NCBI RefSeq assembly: GCF_900142675.1
Contig: NZ_FRBS01000007.1
Location: 62,001-126,000, forward strand
From: Shouchella rhizosphaerae
GTDB lineage: Bacteria; Bacillota; Bacilli; Bacillales; Bacillaceae_D
Length of the DNA: 64,000 nt
Reading direction: 5' to 3'
The notes under the pieces were generated by a model that had not been told where the DNA came from, ran no database searches, and was given only the letters and a program-made list of their open reading frames with translations. Positions within the stretch are counted from its first letter, which is position 1, and each line of letters begins with the position of its first letter. This document shows positions 1 to 9,716 of the stretch, piece after piece. Position numbers and translations under genes: made by a program.

Positions 1-1
1 C

Positions 2-1189
2 GCTGATGGAAAAGTAGAACTGACATTTTCGGCATGGGGCAATCCGGCTGAGCTAAAAGTGTACAATCGTGCAGTCGATGCCTTTAATGACATGCAAGAC
101 GAGATCGAAGTCACGCTCACTGGTATTCCGAATGACAATTACTTTCAAACATTGACAACACGCCTCCAAGGAGGGCAAGCGCCTGATATTTTCTACGTTG
201 GAGCAGAGGATATCTCAACGTTAATTGAGAACGGAACGATTGAACCGCTGTCCGACTTTTTGGAGACAGAAGATTCTTATGTGAAAGCAGATGAGTTTAC
301 CGATGACATTTGGGGAGCGTCACGGAAAGACGAAACGATATACGGACTGCCTGTTGATTGTAATCCGTATTTAATGTACTACAATAAAACATTGCTTGAA
401 GAAGCTGGCGCAAAGTCGCCGCAAGAATATTACGAAGAAGGCAATTGGAACTGGGAAGCGTTTGAAGAAGTCACTGCAAAATTGCGTGACCACGGCAAAT
501 ACGGATTTGTCCAAGAGGGTGGACACCCACACTTGCTAAACTGGATTTGGACAAATGGTGGCGAATTTGCGACAGATGACGAAGTCATAGGCGACGCTGA
601 TCCAAAAGTGCTGGAAGCGTTCGAGTTTGTCCATCGTATGGTAGAAGAAGGCAACTTTATTTTTGCAGGGACACTGCCAGAAGGACAGGGCATGGATGCG
701 ATGTTTATGTCGAACCAAGTTGGCTTTGTAGGGGCCGGACGCTGGCTGACACCAATGTTTTTGGAAACAAGCATTGATTTTGATTATATTCCATGGCCTT
801 CGAATACAGAAAATACGTTAGAAACGGCGAATATTGCCACTGCGTATATGGCTGCAAACTCAAAAAGTGAGCACGTTGAAGAGGCAATGAAGTTCATCTC
901 GTTTTACACTTCCCAGGAAGGCCAGGAAACACGCCTTGATGGTGAAGGCAACGCTGTCCCTTCCGTTACTGGAATTGATGAAGTGGTATTAAACCAAGAT
1001 AAACCAGAGCATGGCCAGTACTTACTCGATGCCCGCGAAGCAGGGCGTGTCGTCAGTCTTGAATATACATCGCCGGGGCTCCATAGGGACATAAATGATG
1101 TATACGAATTGATGCTACTTGGCGACAAGACGCCTGAAGACGCTCTTAAAGAAGCGACGGAAATTGCGAAAGCTGCGTTAGAAGAGTAA
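2..1189 (+). CDS. Sugar ABC transporter, extracellular solute-binding protein (5' end outside window)
   Basis: The reading frame is open from base 2, so the start codon and signal peptide lie upstream of the window; the internal GTG at 59 is not the start. The visible ~395 residues look like a family 1 (MalE/MsmE-type) binding protein: a mixed alpha/beta fold with a GGQAPDIFYV segment and a ligand-cleft region rich in Trp and acidic residues (NWNWEAFEEVT). It would be a lipoprotein that catches a sugar outside the membrane and hands it to the two permeases encoded directly downstream. No ATPase gene follows, so a shared MsmX-type ATPase is likely. The substrate cannot be read from the sequence. 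Confidence 0.85.
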   Translation, partial: ADGKVELTFSAWGNPAELKVYNRAVDAFNDMQDEIEVTLTGIPNDNYFQTLTTRLQGGQAPDIFYVGAEDISTLIENGTIEPLSDFLETEDSYVKADEFTDDIWGASRKDETIYGLPVDCNPYLMYYNKTLLEEAGAKSPQEYYEEGNWNWEAFEEVTAKLRDHGKYGFVQEGGHPHLLNWIWTNGGEFATDDEVIGDADPKVLEAFEFVHRMVEEGNFIFAGTLPEGQGMDAMFMSNQVGFVGAGRWLTPMFLETSIDFDYIPWPSNTENTLETANIATAYMAANSKSEHVEEAMKFISFYTSQEGQETRLDGEGNAVPSVTGIDEVVLNQDKPEHGQYLLDAREAGRVVSLEYTSPGLHRDINDVYELMLLGDKTPEDALKEATEIAKAALEE

Positions 1190-1247
1190 CAGCCAAGGGG
1201 CCTTGTGCCCCTTGAATTCTTGCGCATCGATTAAGGAGGAGCTGGAG

Positions 1248-2129
1248 ATGTATACAAAACGGGAAAAATGGTGGGGCTATGCGTTCATCGCTCCCCAGCT
1301 GCTGGGCATGATTGTGTTTTCATTGCTTCCACTCATATTCGCATTTGCCCTCAGTTTCATGAGTTGGGACGGTTTTGGGGAGCGGACGTTTGTCGGCTTA
1401 GATAATTATATTCAACAATTTCAAGACCCTGTTTTTAGGACAGCTATGCGAAATACGACGCTTTATTCGTTGTTCGTCATTCCTGGAGGCATTATTGCCG
1501 CCCTAGGCGCTGCGCTTGCATTAAATAAAGTCAAAGGCAAAGATTTTTATCGAATGCTGTTTTTCATGCCTGTTGTAACTAGTTCTGTATCGATCGGGGT
1601 TATTTGGATGTGGCTCTTAAATGGGGATATTGGCTTGATCAATCAGCTCCTCGCCATGGCCGGCATTGACGGACCAAACTGGCTGACTGATCAAAAGCTT
1701 GTGTTGCCTTCGATTGCTGCCCTTAGCATTTGGTGGGGGCTTGGGACAAACATGGTCATCTTTTTAGCAGGGTTGCAAGGGATTTCCCGCAGTTATTATG
1801 AAGCGGCTGACATTGATGGGGCGACACCGTGGCAAAAATTCCGGCATATTACGTTTCCGCTACTATCGCCAACGACTTTTTTCGTGGCGATCATGATTGT
1901 GATTGCCTCCTTCCAAGTGTTTGACCAAGCTTATGTCATGACTCAAGGCGGCCCTGGAAAAGCGAGTTATACGCTTGTGTACCATATTTTTGACATGGCG
2001 TTTACACGGACGGCATTTGGGCCAAGTACAGCCTCAGCGATGATTTTGTTTGCGATCATCCTCATTTTTACCTTAATCCAATTCTCTGTATCAAGAAAGT
2101 GGGTGCATTATGAAGACGGCGGCAGATAA
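1248..2129 (+). CDS. Sugar ABC transporter permease, MalF/UgpA type
   Basis: This is an integral membrane permease of a carbohydrate uptake ABC transporter. It starts MYTKREKWWGYAFIAPQ and has about six hydrophobic segments. The EAA loop that docks the ATPase is visible as EAADIDGATPWQKFRHITFPLL. An upstream in-frame start at 1203 exists, but the ATG at 1248 sits behind a clear AAGGAGGAG ribosome site, so I use it. It lies 58 bases after the binding-protein gene and overlaps the next permease by 20 bases, so the three form one operon. Confidence 0.9.
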   Translation: MYTKREKWWGYAFIAPQLLGMIVFSLLPLIFAFALSFMSWDGFGERTFVGLDNYIQQFQDPVFRTAMRNTTLYSLFVIPGGIIAALGAALALNKVKGKDFYRMLFFMPVVTSSVSIGVIWMWLLNGDIGLINQLLAMAGIDGPNWLTDQKLVLPSIAALSIWWGLGTNMVIFLAGLQGISRSYYEAADIDGATPWQKFRHITFPLLSPTTFFVAIMIVIASFQVFDQAYVMTQGGPGKASYTLVYHIFDMAFTRTAFGPSTASAMILFAIILIFTLIQFSVSRKWVHYEDGGR

Positions 2130-2994
2130 TCCAGTTCTTAACCCAGGGCCAGTTAAGCAAAAAAAACGCGGCCGGATCCGCATCTCACAAATCTTGTTGC
2201 ATGTGACTTTAGTCATCGGCTCGATCGTTATGGCAGGCCCGTTTATTTGGATGGCGCTTAGCAGCTTAAAATCGTTTGAACAAATTTTTGCCGTTCCGCC
2301 TGTTTGGATTCCTGATCCGTTTGTCTGGAGCAACTTCACCGATTCCTTGCAAGCGATGCCTTTTGGACGTGCCTATTTTAACAGCTTTTATATCTCAACC
2401 ATTGTTGTCGTCAGCCAAGTCTTGACTTGTTCAATGGCAGCCTACGCTTTCGCCAAATTGAAATTTCCAGGTTCCAAGGTGTTGTTCATCGCCTTTTTGG
2501 CAACGATGATGGTGCCCATGCAAGTAACGCTCATTCCGCTTTACATCATTATGGATAACATCGGCTGGGTCAACACGCATCTGTCAATCATTGTTCCGAA
2601 TGCACTATTTAATGCGTTTGGCGTGTTTTTGTTAAGGCAATTTATGATGGGAATTCCAAAAGAAATGGAAGAGGCGGCCGTGATGGACGGCGCCAACCCA
2701 TTGTATATTTATGCGAAAATCATGCTGCCACTCATTAAACCGGCACTAGCAGCATTCGCGATTTTTTCGTTTATCGGCATTTGGAATAACTTTATCCAGC
2801 CGCTCGTGTTTTTAAGCGATACGACATTGTTCACTGTTCCGTTGTTGCTAGCAACATTTAAAGGACTTTACGTCACTAACTGGCCGCTCATGATGGCAGG
2901 TGCAACCATTTCCGTCGTCCCTGTGCTGATTGTTTACTTTTTTGCTCAACGGCAAATTATTGAGGGGATTGCCCTTACTGGTGTAAAAGGATAA
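2110..2994 (+). CDS. Sugar ABC transporter permease, MalG/CarB type
   Basis: This is the second inner-membrane permease of the operon, 294 residues. It has a polar N-terminus (KQKKRGRIRIS), about six membrane segments and the EAA loop EEAAVMDGANPLYIYAKIMLPL. It ends with the ALTGVKG tail common to MalG-type subunits. The start overlaps the end of the preceding permease by 20 bases, suggesting coupled translation. A hairpin with a T-run follows at 3030, ending the operon. Uptake of an unidentified sugar is the expected role. Confidence 0.9.
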   Translation: MKTAADNPVLNPGPVKQKKRGRIRISQILLHVTLVIGSIVMAGPFIWMALSSLKSFEQIFAVPPVWIPDPFVWSNFTDSLQAMPFGRAYFNSFYISTIVVVSQVLTCSMAAYAFAKLKFPGSKVLFIAFLATMMVPMQVTLIPLYIIMDNIGWVNTHLSIIVPNALFNAFGVFLLRQFMMGIPKEMEEAAVMDGANPLYIYAKIMLPLIKPALAAFAIFSFIGIWNNFIQPLVFLSDTTLFTVPLLLATFKGLYVTNWPLMMAGATISVVPVLIVYFFAQRQIIEGIALTGVKG

Positions 2995-3029
2995 ACAGTC
3001 GTTTAGGCGGGAGAAGAGGATTTTCCGTG

Positions 3030-3058
3030 AAACCCAGTTCAAATAGGCTGGGTTTTTT
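3030..3058 (+). terminator. Rho-independent terminator of the sugar ABC operon
   Basis: AAACCCAG at 3030-3037 pairs with CTGGGTTT at 3048-3055 and is followed by a T-run. It lies 35 bases after the last permease stop. Confidence 0.85.
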
Positions 3059-3236
3059 AGTGCGTTTATGCCTGAATAAAAATGATTATTATCTTTTATC
3101 ATATGATTTTGAAATTAGTATTAGGGAGGCAAAAAACTAGCCAAGTTGTTCTAGGAAGAAGGTCTCGACTTCGGTGTGTGAAAATTGATAATATCAGTAC
3201 TATATAACTGTTTTCTATAAATTTGTAAGATCATGG

Positions 3237-3266
3237 TTGACTGGTAAAATCTCCACTGGCTACCAT
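3237..3266 (+). promoter_or_regulatory. Possible sigma-A promoter of the type VII secretion operon
   Basis: TTGACT at 3237 and TACCAT at 3261 are separated by 18 bases and lie about 30 bases before yukE. The -10 match is weak. A TGATAAT a few bases later is an alternative -10 but is badly spaced. The 3060-3290 stretch holds no gene I can support. Confidence 0.3.
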
Positions 3267-3297
3267 GATAATATAAACCATTAAGGAGGGATTTACT

Positions 3298-3591
3298 ATG
3301 TCTGGACTTATTCGCGTTACCCCAGAAGAACTTTACCAAAAAGCTGATGATTACAACCGCTCAAGTGGTGAGATCCATGATCTCGTGAGCAGATTAGATG
3401 GTTACAGAGACCAGCTTCAAGGAATGTGGGATGGTCAAGCTTCAGAGGCGTTCATTCAACAGTACGATGAATTGAAGCCATCCTTTGTCCGCATGGGCGA
3501 TTTGCTTGGTGAAGTATCTGAACAGCTTCGCAACAGCGGACGGACACTTGAAGAAACAGACCAACAAATCGCGGGCAACATTCGCGGTTAA
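3298..3591 (+). CDS. yukE: WXG100 family type VII secretion substrate (EsxA/YukE)
   Basis: This 97-residue all-helical protein has a central WDG turn near residue 44, the WXG position of the family, between two amphipathic helices. It carries no signal peptide. WXG100 proteins form antiparallel helical hairpins that dimerise and leave the cell through the type VII apparatus. The gene opens the locus, follows a strong AAGGAGGG ribosome site and is followed by yukD, yukC, yukBA, yueB and yueC in the B. subtilis order, which makes the assignment secure. Confidence 0.95.
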   Translation: MSGLIRVTPEELYQKADDYNRSSGEIHDLVSRLDGYRDQLQGMWDGQASEAFIQQYDELKPSFVRMGDLLGEVSEQLRNSGRTLEETDQQIAGNIRG

Positions 3592-3665
3592 TTGGCGGCG
3601 AATAGAAACATCTTGGGACGCAATTCCTTACAATTGCGTCCTTCCTTATGAAAGGGTGGCATTTG

Positions 3666-3905
3666 ATGTACATCACTGTAACAGTTGACATGAACCGATA
3701 CTCAGGGAAACGGTTTGATTTGCGCCTCTCTGATCAATATACAGCAAAAAAAGTCATTGATCTCGTTTGGGGCATTGAGAAGCTGGAAGTTCCACGGCGT
3801 GATGGGAGCTGGATCCGTGTCCAAAACAAAGAAACTCATGTCTACGGCAGCCAAATACTTGCTGAACGTGGTGTAACAAATGGAGACCGCTTGGAAATCT
3901 TATAG
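3666..3905 (+). CDS. yukD: Ubiquitin-like type VII secretion protein YukD/EsaB
   Basis: This 79-residue protein is the size of B. subtilis YukD. It has a beta-grasp style pattern (MYITVTVDMNRYSGKRFDLR, then a helix, then strands). An upstream ATG at 3648 is in frame, but the one at 3666 has the AAAGGGTGG ribosome site and gives the family length. YukD is a ubiquitin-fold protein without conjugation activity that is needed for type VII secretion in the cytoplasm. It lies between the WXG100 gene and yukC. Confidence 0.9.
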   Translation: MYITVTVDMNRYSGKRFDLRLSDQYTAKKVIDLVWGIEKLEVPRRDGSWIRVQNKETHVYGSQILAERGVTNGDRLEIL

Positions 3906-3931
3906 CATTGGTTGAAGGGGTCGGACATGCA

Positions 3932-5242
3932 ATGGAGAAAAAGCGATTTTATTTAGAAGAACAAACGGGTGCAGCTTTTTACAGGGACGCAGAATCGAAT
4001 ACATATACATTAACATTTCAAACCGCAGAAATAAAGCTGTCGAATTCGCTAGAAGCGGAGTTGTTAAAACAACAAGATCCGCTGCTCGAGCGTACAATTG
4101 CTGAAGCAGAAGATGAGCTTGTCATTACCGTTCATCCGCAAGAGACAATGCAGCCTTTTAGCAAGTTTCGGAAAAAGGGCGATTACGCAAAACAAATCAT
4201 CGGCCACTCACTTATTCGCGCGGTTGCCGAGCATCACAGTTCCAGGCTGCATTTAATTGTCTGTCCGGAGAATTTATTAGTAACAGAGGGGCTTGATGTT
4301 CACTTTATCCATTATGGCATCAAAGAAAGCCTCCCACCATATGAAAAGAACGAAGAGAAGCTGTTCACTGAGCTTAAGACAACGTTGCTTGTGTTGCTTG
4401 ATGGCGAGTACCGCTTTGTTGAATATATGAATTTTACGGACACAATGAAATTGTCGGCAAGAGCAAAAAAATTGCTAGAGGCTGATACAATTGAAGCGCT
4501 TTTGAGCTGTGTAGAGACATGGATCCAAGAAGAAGAGCGACGTGCTAGCCAAATGCATATGGTGCCAAAGCAAAAATGGCGCTTGCAAAAAAGCTTGTTT
4601 TTTGCTGTTACAGGACTGCTTATACCGGCTATTGTTTTTACCGTCTATGCGCTTTTTTTCCTTCATCCGCGTCACGACGCCTTTATTGCCAGCAATGAGG
4701 CCTATATTAACAGCAAGCCAAGCGATGTCATTACGGCATTAGAACCATATAACCCGAGCCAAATGCCCCGCGTTGTCCAGTATCAGTTGGCTCAATCGTA
4801 TGTTGCTAATGAAGACTTGAACATGGATCAGACTGCAAATGTGCAAAATACGTTGACGCTTCAAGCTGAAGAGCTTTATTTCCAATATTGGATTGCGATT
4901 GGCCGTGGTGAACATGAGGAAGCCAATGAAATTGCTCGCCAGTTGCAGGACGGGGAATTGGAAATGTATGCGAATTTAAAGTGGCGTGATGCGATTCGCC
5001 AGGATCTCAGCTTGTCAGGAGATGAGCGGGAAGAATTGCTTAACGATATTCAAGCGGATATTGACCGTTATATGCGAGAGCAACAAGAACGGGAAGCGGA
5101 GGAAGAAGAGGACGCCGCTGCTGATGACAATGCGACTGAAGAAGAGCCAGAGCAAAGCGAAGAGCGTTCGGAAGATGGCGAAGAAAACGAGCAAGAGGAC
5201 GAGCCTGAGCAAAACGAGGAAGAGGAGAACGCAGATGAGTAA
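3932..5242 (+). CDS. yukC: Type VII secretion protein EssB/YukC
   Basis: EssB/YukC is the single-pass membrane pseudokinase-like core component of the T7SSb machine. The protein has a cytoplasmic N-terminal domain, one membrane helix at about residues 220-243, an extracytoplasmic helical domain, and a tail of nearly uninterrupted Glu/Asp (last ~45 residues). The ATG at 3932 has AAGGGG upstream at suitable distance; a TTG at 3908 is also in frame. The strongly acidic tail fits an alkaliphile exposing this part outside. It is 23 bases before yukBA. Confidence 0.93.
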   Translation: MEKKRFYLEEQTGAAFYRDAESNTYTLTFQTAEIKLSNSLEAELLKQQDPLLERTIAEAEDELVITVHPQETMQPFSKFRKKGDYAKQIIGHSLIRAVAEHHSSRLHLIVCPENLLVTEGLDVHFIHYGIKESLPPYEKNEEKLFTELKTTLLVLLDGEYRFVEYMNFTDTMKLSARAKKLLEADTIEALLSCVETWIQEEERRASQMHMVPKQKWRLQKSLFFAVTGLLIPAIVFTVYALFFLHPRHDAFIASNEAYINSKPSDVITALEPYNPSQMPRVVQYQLAQSYVANEDLNMDQTANVQNTLTLQAEELYFQYWIAIGRGEHEEANEIARQLQDGELEMYANLKWRDAIRQDLSLSGDEREELLNDIQADIDRYMREQQEREAEEEEDAAADDNATEEEPEQSEERSEDGEENEQEDEPEQNEEEENADE

Positions 5243-5265
5243 GTGCGCACGTAGGAGATGGGACA

Positions 5266-8200
5266 ATGGATAGACTGTGGGTATTTTATGATTCGTATGT
5301 ACAGCAACTTGACTTAAGCCAAGCAGAGCGTTTGTTAGGCGCAAGCGAGGACGTTGATTTGCTCGTTCCGCCTCTGCATGCTAAAATCCGCGCGAAAATG
5401 GCAAGTGACCAAAAGCAATGTGTGCTTGACATAGAAGGAGCAGGTGAGCAAATTTTAGCGGCTGGTGAATCATTCCAGTATAAAGAAAATGACGCTGCCG
5501 TCACATTTGTATATAAAAACGAAGCGGCAAGCGAACGGATGTATTTTATTGGTGAAGAAACGTTCCTTTCCATTGGGCCTGAGGAATCAGCCGACATTGT
5601 CCTGCCTAGTGAGAAGCCTTCTGCCTCTTGTACGCTCATAAAGAAAGGCGGCAATTGGTTTGCTTATCCAGAAAAGCACAGCCATGCGTTTGTAAATGGC
5701 AAAGCCCTTACAAACAAGCAACGATTAAAGAATGGCGATGTGCTATTGCTTGGCTATACAGCGCTTGTCATTAAAGAAGGCGACTTATTGGCAATTGAAT
5801 CAAGCGATCCTTTGCAAACGCGACTCGCACGCATAGCGGTTCCTACTTCCGAAAGCAAAAAAAAATACCCTGAGTACAGGCGGACGCCGCGGATCATTTA
5901 TGAAGAGCCAAAAGACCGGGTGACTTTCTCCATTCCAGGCCAGGAGTTGGACGATAATCATCGTGCCCTCTGGCTCATCGTATTGCCGCCGTTAGCGATG
6001 CTCATTGTCATGGGAATTGTCGCATTGCTCATTCCTCGGGGCATTTTTATCATTATTTCGGCCACCATGTTCACCGTAACGCTGATTACTTCGACCGTCA
6101 ACTATTTTCGCGAGCGGAAAATCCGCAAGCAAAAAGAGGAAAAACGGCAACGTGTTTATACACGCTACTTGAAGGAAAAGCGCGTCGAACTCCAGGAAAT
6201 GGCTGACAAACAACGGCATGTACTTGATTACCATTTTCCGTCGTTTGAGGAAAATAAATATATGGCAGCGAACTTGAATGGCCGTATCTGGGAGAAAACA
6301 GTTGGCGACGATGATTTTATGCATGTCCGTGTTGGGAAATCGTCGATCCCGATAAGTTTTCAGATTGCCGATCCAGGTGGCGATTTAGCGAATCGAGATC
6401 GTGACGAGCTGCTAGAAGAAGGCGAAAAGTTAAAAGAGCATTATTCGCATATTAATGATGCGCCCCTTAGCCTTAGCTTAGCGAGCGGTTCCATTGGCTA
6501 TGTCGGCCAGCTGAAGACGGTACAACGGGAAGTCGCTCAAATGGTTGGGCAACTTGCCTTTTTTCAAAGCTACCATGACCTTCGTTTCGTTGCTGTTTTC
6601 AGCGAAGAGCAGTATGCAAATTGGGAATGGATGAAATGGCTCCCTCATTTTCAATTGCCGCACATGTACGCGAAAGGGTTTATTTACAATGAGCGGACAC
6701 GGGACCAACTATTGACATCGATTTATGAAATGGTGCGGGAGCGGGAGTTGGAACAAAGCCAAGACAAGCCAAAGCGTTTCATCCCTCACTTTGTCTTTTT
6801 AGTCGCCAATCGCAGTTTGATAAGCGACCATGCCATCATGGAGTATTTGGAAGGCCCGGATAAAGTGCTTGGCATGTCGGTTATTTTTCTCACCGATGCA
6901 CAAGAAAATTTAACGGAGTATGTCCATACGATCGTCAAGGTTGTTAACCAAAAAGAAGGCGAGATTGTCATCCGGGAACGGAAAGCGGAGCATAAACGCT
7001 TTACCTTTGACCCTCAGGATGCAACAACAAATGAAAAGTATGCCCGCTTGCTGGCATCATTGAACCACCAACGAGGCATGAGCCGTTCTATACCGGAGAT
7101 GGCGTCTTTTCTCGAAATGTTTGGCGTCCAGCATACAAAAGAACTTGCTATTGAACAACGGTGGCAAACGACAAACAGCGCCGAGTCGCTTGCTGTGCCC
7201 GTCGGATTTAAAGCAAAGGATGAACTTCTTGAGCTGAACATCCATGAAAAGGCGCATGGGCCCCATGGTTTGCTTGCAGGGACAACAGGTTCGGGAAAAA
7301 GTGAATTTCTGCAAACGTATATTTTATCGTTAGCCGTCCATTACCATCCCCATGAAGTTGCTTTTCTTCTCATTGACTACAAAGGCGGGGGGATGGCACA
7401 GCCGTTTAAAAATATTCCCCATTTGCTCGGCACCATTACCAACATCAACGACAGCAAGAACTTTAGTATGCGGGCGTTGGCGTCGATCAAAAGCGAACTG
7501 CGCAAGCGGCAGCGGCTGTTTGACCAAAACTTAGTTAACCATATCGATGATTATATGGAGTTGTATAAACAGAAGCAGGTATTGGAACCGATGCCACATC
7601 TGTTTATCATATCTGATGAATTTGCGGAATTGAAAAACGAGGAACCTGAATTTATTAAAGAACTCGTAAGTGCAGCGCGGATCGGACGTAGCCTTGGCGT
7701 CCACCTCATTCTTGCCACACAAAAGCCAGGCGGAATTATCGACAACCAAATTTGGAGTAACGCCCGCTTCCGAGTCGCATTAAAAGTGCAAGACGCTCTA
7801 GATTCTAAAGAAATTCTGAAAAATCCCGATGCCGCCAATTTGACGGTAACAGGGCGCGCCTATTTGCAAGTCGGCAATAATGAACTATATGAATTGTTCC
7901 AATCCGCATGGAGCGGTGCGCCGTATTTGCGCGAAACCCATGAAGGCGAGGAAGATGTGGCATTAGTCACTGATGCAGGCTTAGTGCCCATTTCCAACGT
8001 CCAAGCTGCTACTGGGAAAAAACAAAAGAGCATCTCTGAAATTGAAGCTGTTGTTAAAGAGATTGAAGCGACAACTGAACGTCTATGCATTCAAAAAGCT
8101 TCAAGCCCATGGCTTGACCCTCTTGAAGAATGGCTCCCTCCTGTGCAAACAGATACAGAGGCTGGCATGTTTCCGTTGGCGCTTGCTGATGAGCCAGAGG

Positions 8201-9690
8201 AACAAAGGCAATTCAATGTTCATTATGAATGGCTAAAAGACGGCAATATTGCTGTATTTGGCTCTGGCGGTTACGGAAAATCGACAACGCTTATGGCGTT
8301 GATGCTCCAGTTTGCAAAGGCGTTTAGCCCAGAAGACCTTCACTTTTACATTTTTGATTTTGGGAATGGCGCGTTGTTGCCGTTTAGGCAACTTCCTCAT
8401 ACAGCCGATTATTTTAAAATCGATGAAAAGCGCAAAATCGAAAAGGCCATTGCCTTGCTAAAAGCGGAGATGGACGATCGCCGCGAACGGTTCCTGGCTC
8501 AAGAAGTCAATAGTTTGACGATGTATAACCAAACAGCAACAGAGCCATTGCCTGTTCTGTTTATGTTCATTGACAACTTTGATTTAATCAAGGAAGAATA
8601 CGAGCAGTTGGAATCAACCTTTATCCAATTTGCCCGTGATGGCCAGTCTCTAGGAATTTACGTAAGCCTAACAGCGACGCGGGCAAATGCTTTGCGTCAG
8701 CCACTCATGAATACAATGAAAACAAAGATCGTCCACTTTATGAACGACCGAAACGATGTTATCACGCTGCTCGGCCGCAGCAAGTACGAAATCGAACCGA
8801 TACCTGGCCGCGCCATTTTAGCGAAAGACAGCCATTATTTTGCGCAAATGTATTTGCCAGAAGCCGGTGAAGATGACCAGGAAATGATGGCAGCCACAAG
8901 AAATACGATTGCCGATTTAGGCCAGCGTTATCAAGACGCCAAGCTCCCGGAAAAAATTGCGATGCTGCCTACACAGCTATCGCTGGCTTCTTTCCAAACG
9001 CGTGTTGGCGATCCAGGCGACAGCATTCCCTTTGCCCTTGACGAAGATACGGTCAAGCCTGTATTCCTGCAAACGAAGTCAGAGCCTCATTTGTTAGTTG
9101 TCGGCCAGCCGCGGAAAGGAAAGACAAACGTTGCCAAAGTCCTATTAAACTACTATTTGCAACAGGAAGTTGACGAAATTGGGCTGTTTGACGGCACAGA
9201 CCGCAAACTGTCTGCTTTTGTCGGACAAAAGCTTATTTCCTATATAGACCAAAAAGAACAGATTAAAGACTGGGTGTCAGCTGTTGAAGAAAAAATGGCT
9301 GTGCGGGAACAAGCTTATATGGACGCGTTAAACAATGGAGAAACGGTTCCAGCTTTTGCCCCAGTGCTGTTATTAATCGACAGCCTGATCCGCTTCCAAC
9401 AAACGGTTGATGCAGCCATTCAAGATAAGTTGGCGAAGCTAATGAAAAATTCGAGCCACTTAGGCTTTCGTCTGATTGTGTGCGGCAATTCCGTAGAATT
9501 TACGAAAGGCTTCGATCCTCTTACTGCAGAATTGAAGTTGGTGCGCCACTATATCATCGTCATGAAAAAGTCAGACCAAACCCTTGTCAATCTTTCGTTC
9601 ACGCGAAATGAAGAAGAGATTGCCCCAGGTTTTGGCTACTATGTCGTCAATGGAATCGAGACGAAAATCAAAATACCGGAAGCTCCATAA
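5266..9690 (+). CDS. yukBA: Type VII secretion ATPase EssC/YukBA (FtsK/SpoIIIE family)
   Basis: This 1474-residue motor ATPase matches the usual length near 1480-1495. An FHA-like N-terminal part (about residues 1-170) is followed by two membrane helices at about 234-283 and then three P-loop ATPase domains. Walker A motifs are GTTGSGKSEF (from residue 672), GSGGYGKSTT (from about 999) and GQPRKGKTN (from about 1280). The first domain also has a clear Walker B region (HLFIISDEFAEL). EssC docks WXG100 substrates and drives export; its C-terminal domains usually decide substrate specificity. Confidence 0.96.
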   Translation: MDRLWVFYDSYVQQLDLSQAERLLGASEDVDLLVPPLHAKIRAKMASDQKQCVLDIEGAGEQILAAGESFQYKENDAAVTFVYKNEAASERMYFIGEETFLSIGPEESADIVLPSEKPSASCTLIKKGGNWFAYPEKHSHAFVNGKALTNKQRLKNGDVLLLGYTALVIKEGDLLAIESSDPLQTRLARIAVPTSESKKKYPEYRRTPRIIYEEPKDRVTFSIPGQELDDNHRALWLIVLPPLAMLIVMGIVALLIPRGIFIIISATMFTVTLITSTVNYFRERKIRKQKEEKRQRVYTRYLKEKRVELQEMADKQRHVLDYHFPSFEENKYMAANLNGRIWEKTVGDDDFMHVRVGKSSIPISFQIADPGGDLANRDRDELLEEGEKLKEHYSHINDAPLSLSLASGSIGYVGQLKTVQREVAQMVGQLAFFQSYHDLRFVAVFSEEQYANWEWMKWLPHFQLPHMYAKGFIYNERTRDQLLTSIYEMVRERELEQSQDKPKRFIPHFVFLVANRSLISDHAIMEYLEGPDKVLGMSVIFLTDAQENLTEYVHTIVKVVNQKEGEIVIRERKAEHKRFTFDPQDATTNEKYARLLASLNHQRGMSRSIPEMASFLEMFGVQHTKELAIEQRWQTTNSAESLAVPVGFKAKDELLELNIHEKAHGPHGLLAGTTGSGKSEFLQTYILSLAVHYHPHEVAFLLIDYKGGGMAQPFKNIPHLLGTITNINDSKNFSMRALASIKSELRKRQRLFDQNLVNHIDDYMELYKQKQVLEPMPHLFIISDEFAELKNEEPEFIKELVSAARIGRSLGVHLILATQKPGGIIDNQIWSNARFRVALKVQDALDSKEILKNPDAANLTVTGRAYLQVGNNELYELFQSAWSGAPYLRETHEGEEDVALVTDAGLVPISNVQAATGKKQKSISEIEAVVKEIEATTERLCIQKASSPWLDPLEEWLPPVQTDTEAGMFPLALADEPEEQRQFNVHYEWLKDGNIAVFGSGGYGKSTTLMALMLQFAKAFSPEDLHFYIFDFGNGALLPFRQLPHTADYFKIDEKRKIEKAIALLKAEMDDRRERFLAQEVNSLTMYNQTATEPLPVLFMFIDNFDLIKEEYEQLESTFIQFARDGQSLGIYVSLTATRANALRQPLMNTMKTKIVHFMNDRNDVITLLGRSKYEIEPIPGRAILAKDSHYFAQMYLPEAGEDDQEMMAATRNTIADLGQRYQDAKLPEKIAMLPTQLSLASFQTRVGDPGDSIPFALDEDTVKPVFLQTKSEPHLLVVGQPRKGKTNVAKVLLNYYLQQEVDEIGLFDGTDRKLSAFVGQKLISYIDQKEQIKDWVSAVEEKMAVREQAYMDALNNGETVPAFAPVLLLIDSLIRFQQTVDAAIQDKLAKLMKNSSHLGFRLIVCGNSVEFTKGFDPLTAELKLVRHYIIVMKKSDQTLVNLSFTRNEEEIAPGFGYYVVNGIETKIKIPEAP

Positions 9691-9716
9691 ATGAAAGAAC
9701 AAGCGAGGTGGTTTAA

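Noticed and set aside
5015-5344. Leu/Val-rich minus-strand frame opposite the acidic tail of yukC
   Set aside because: It is the reverse reading of GAA/GAG repeats and has no start signal.
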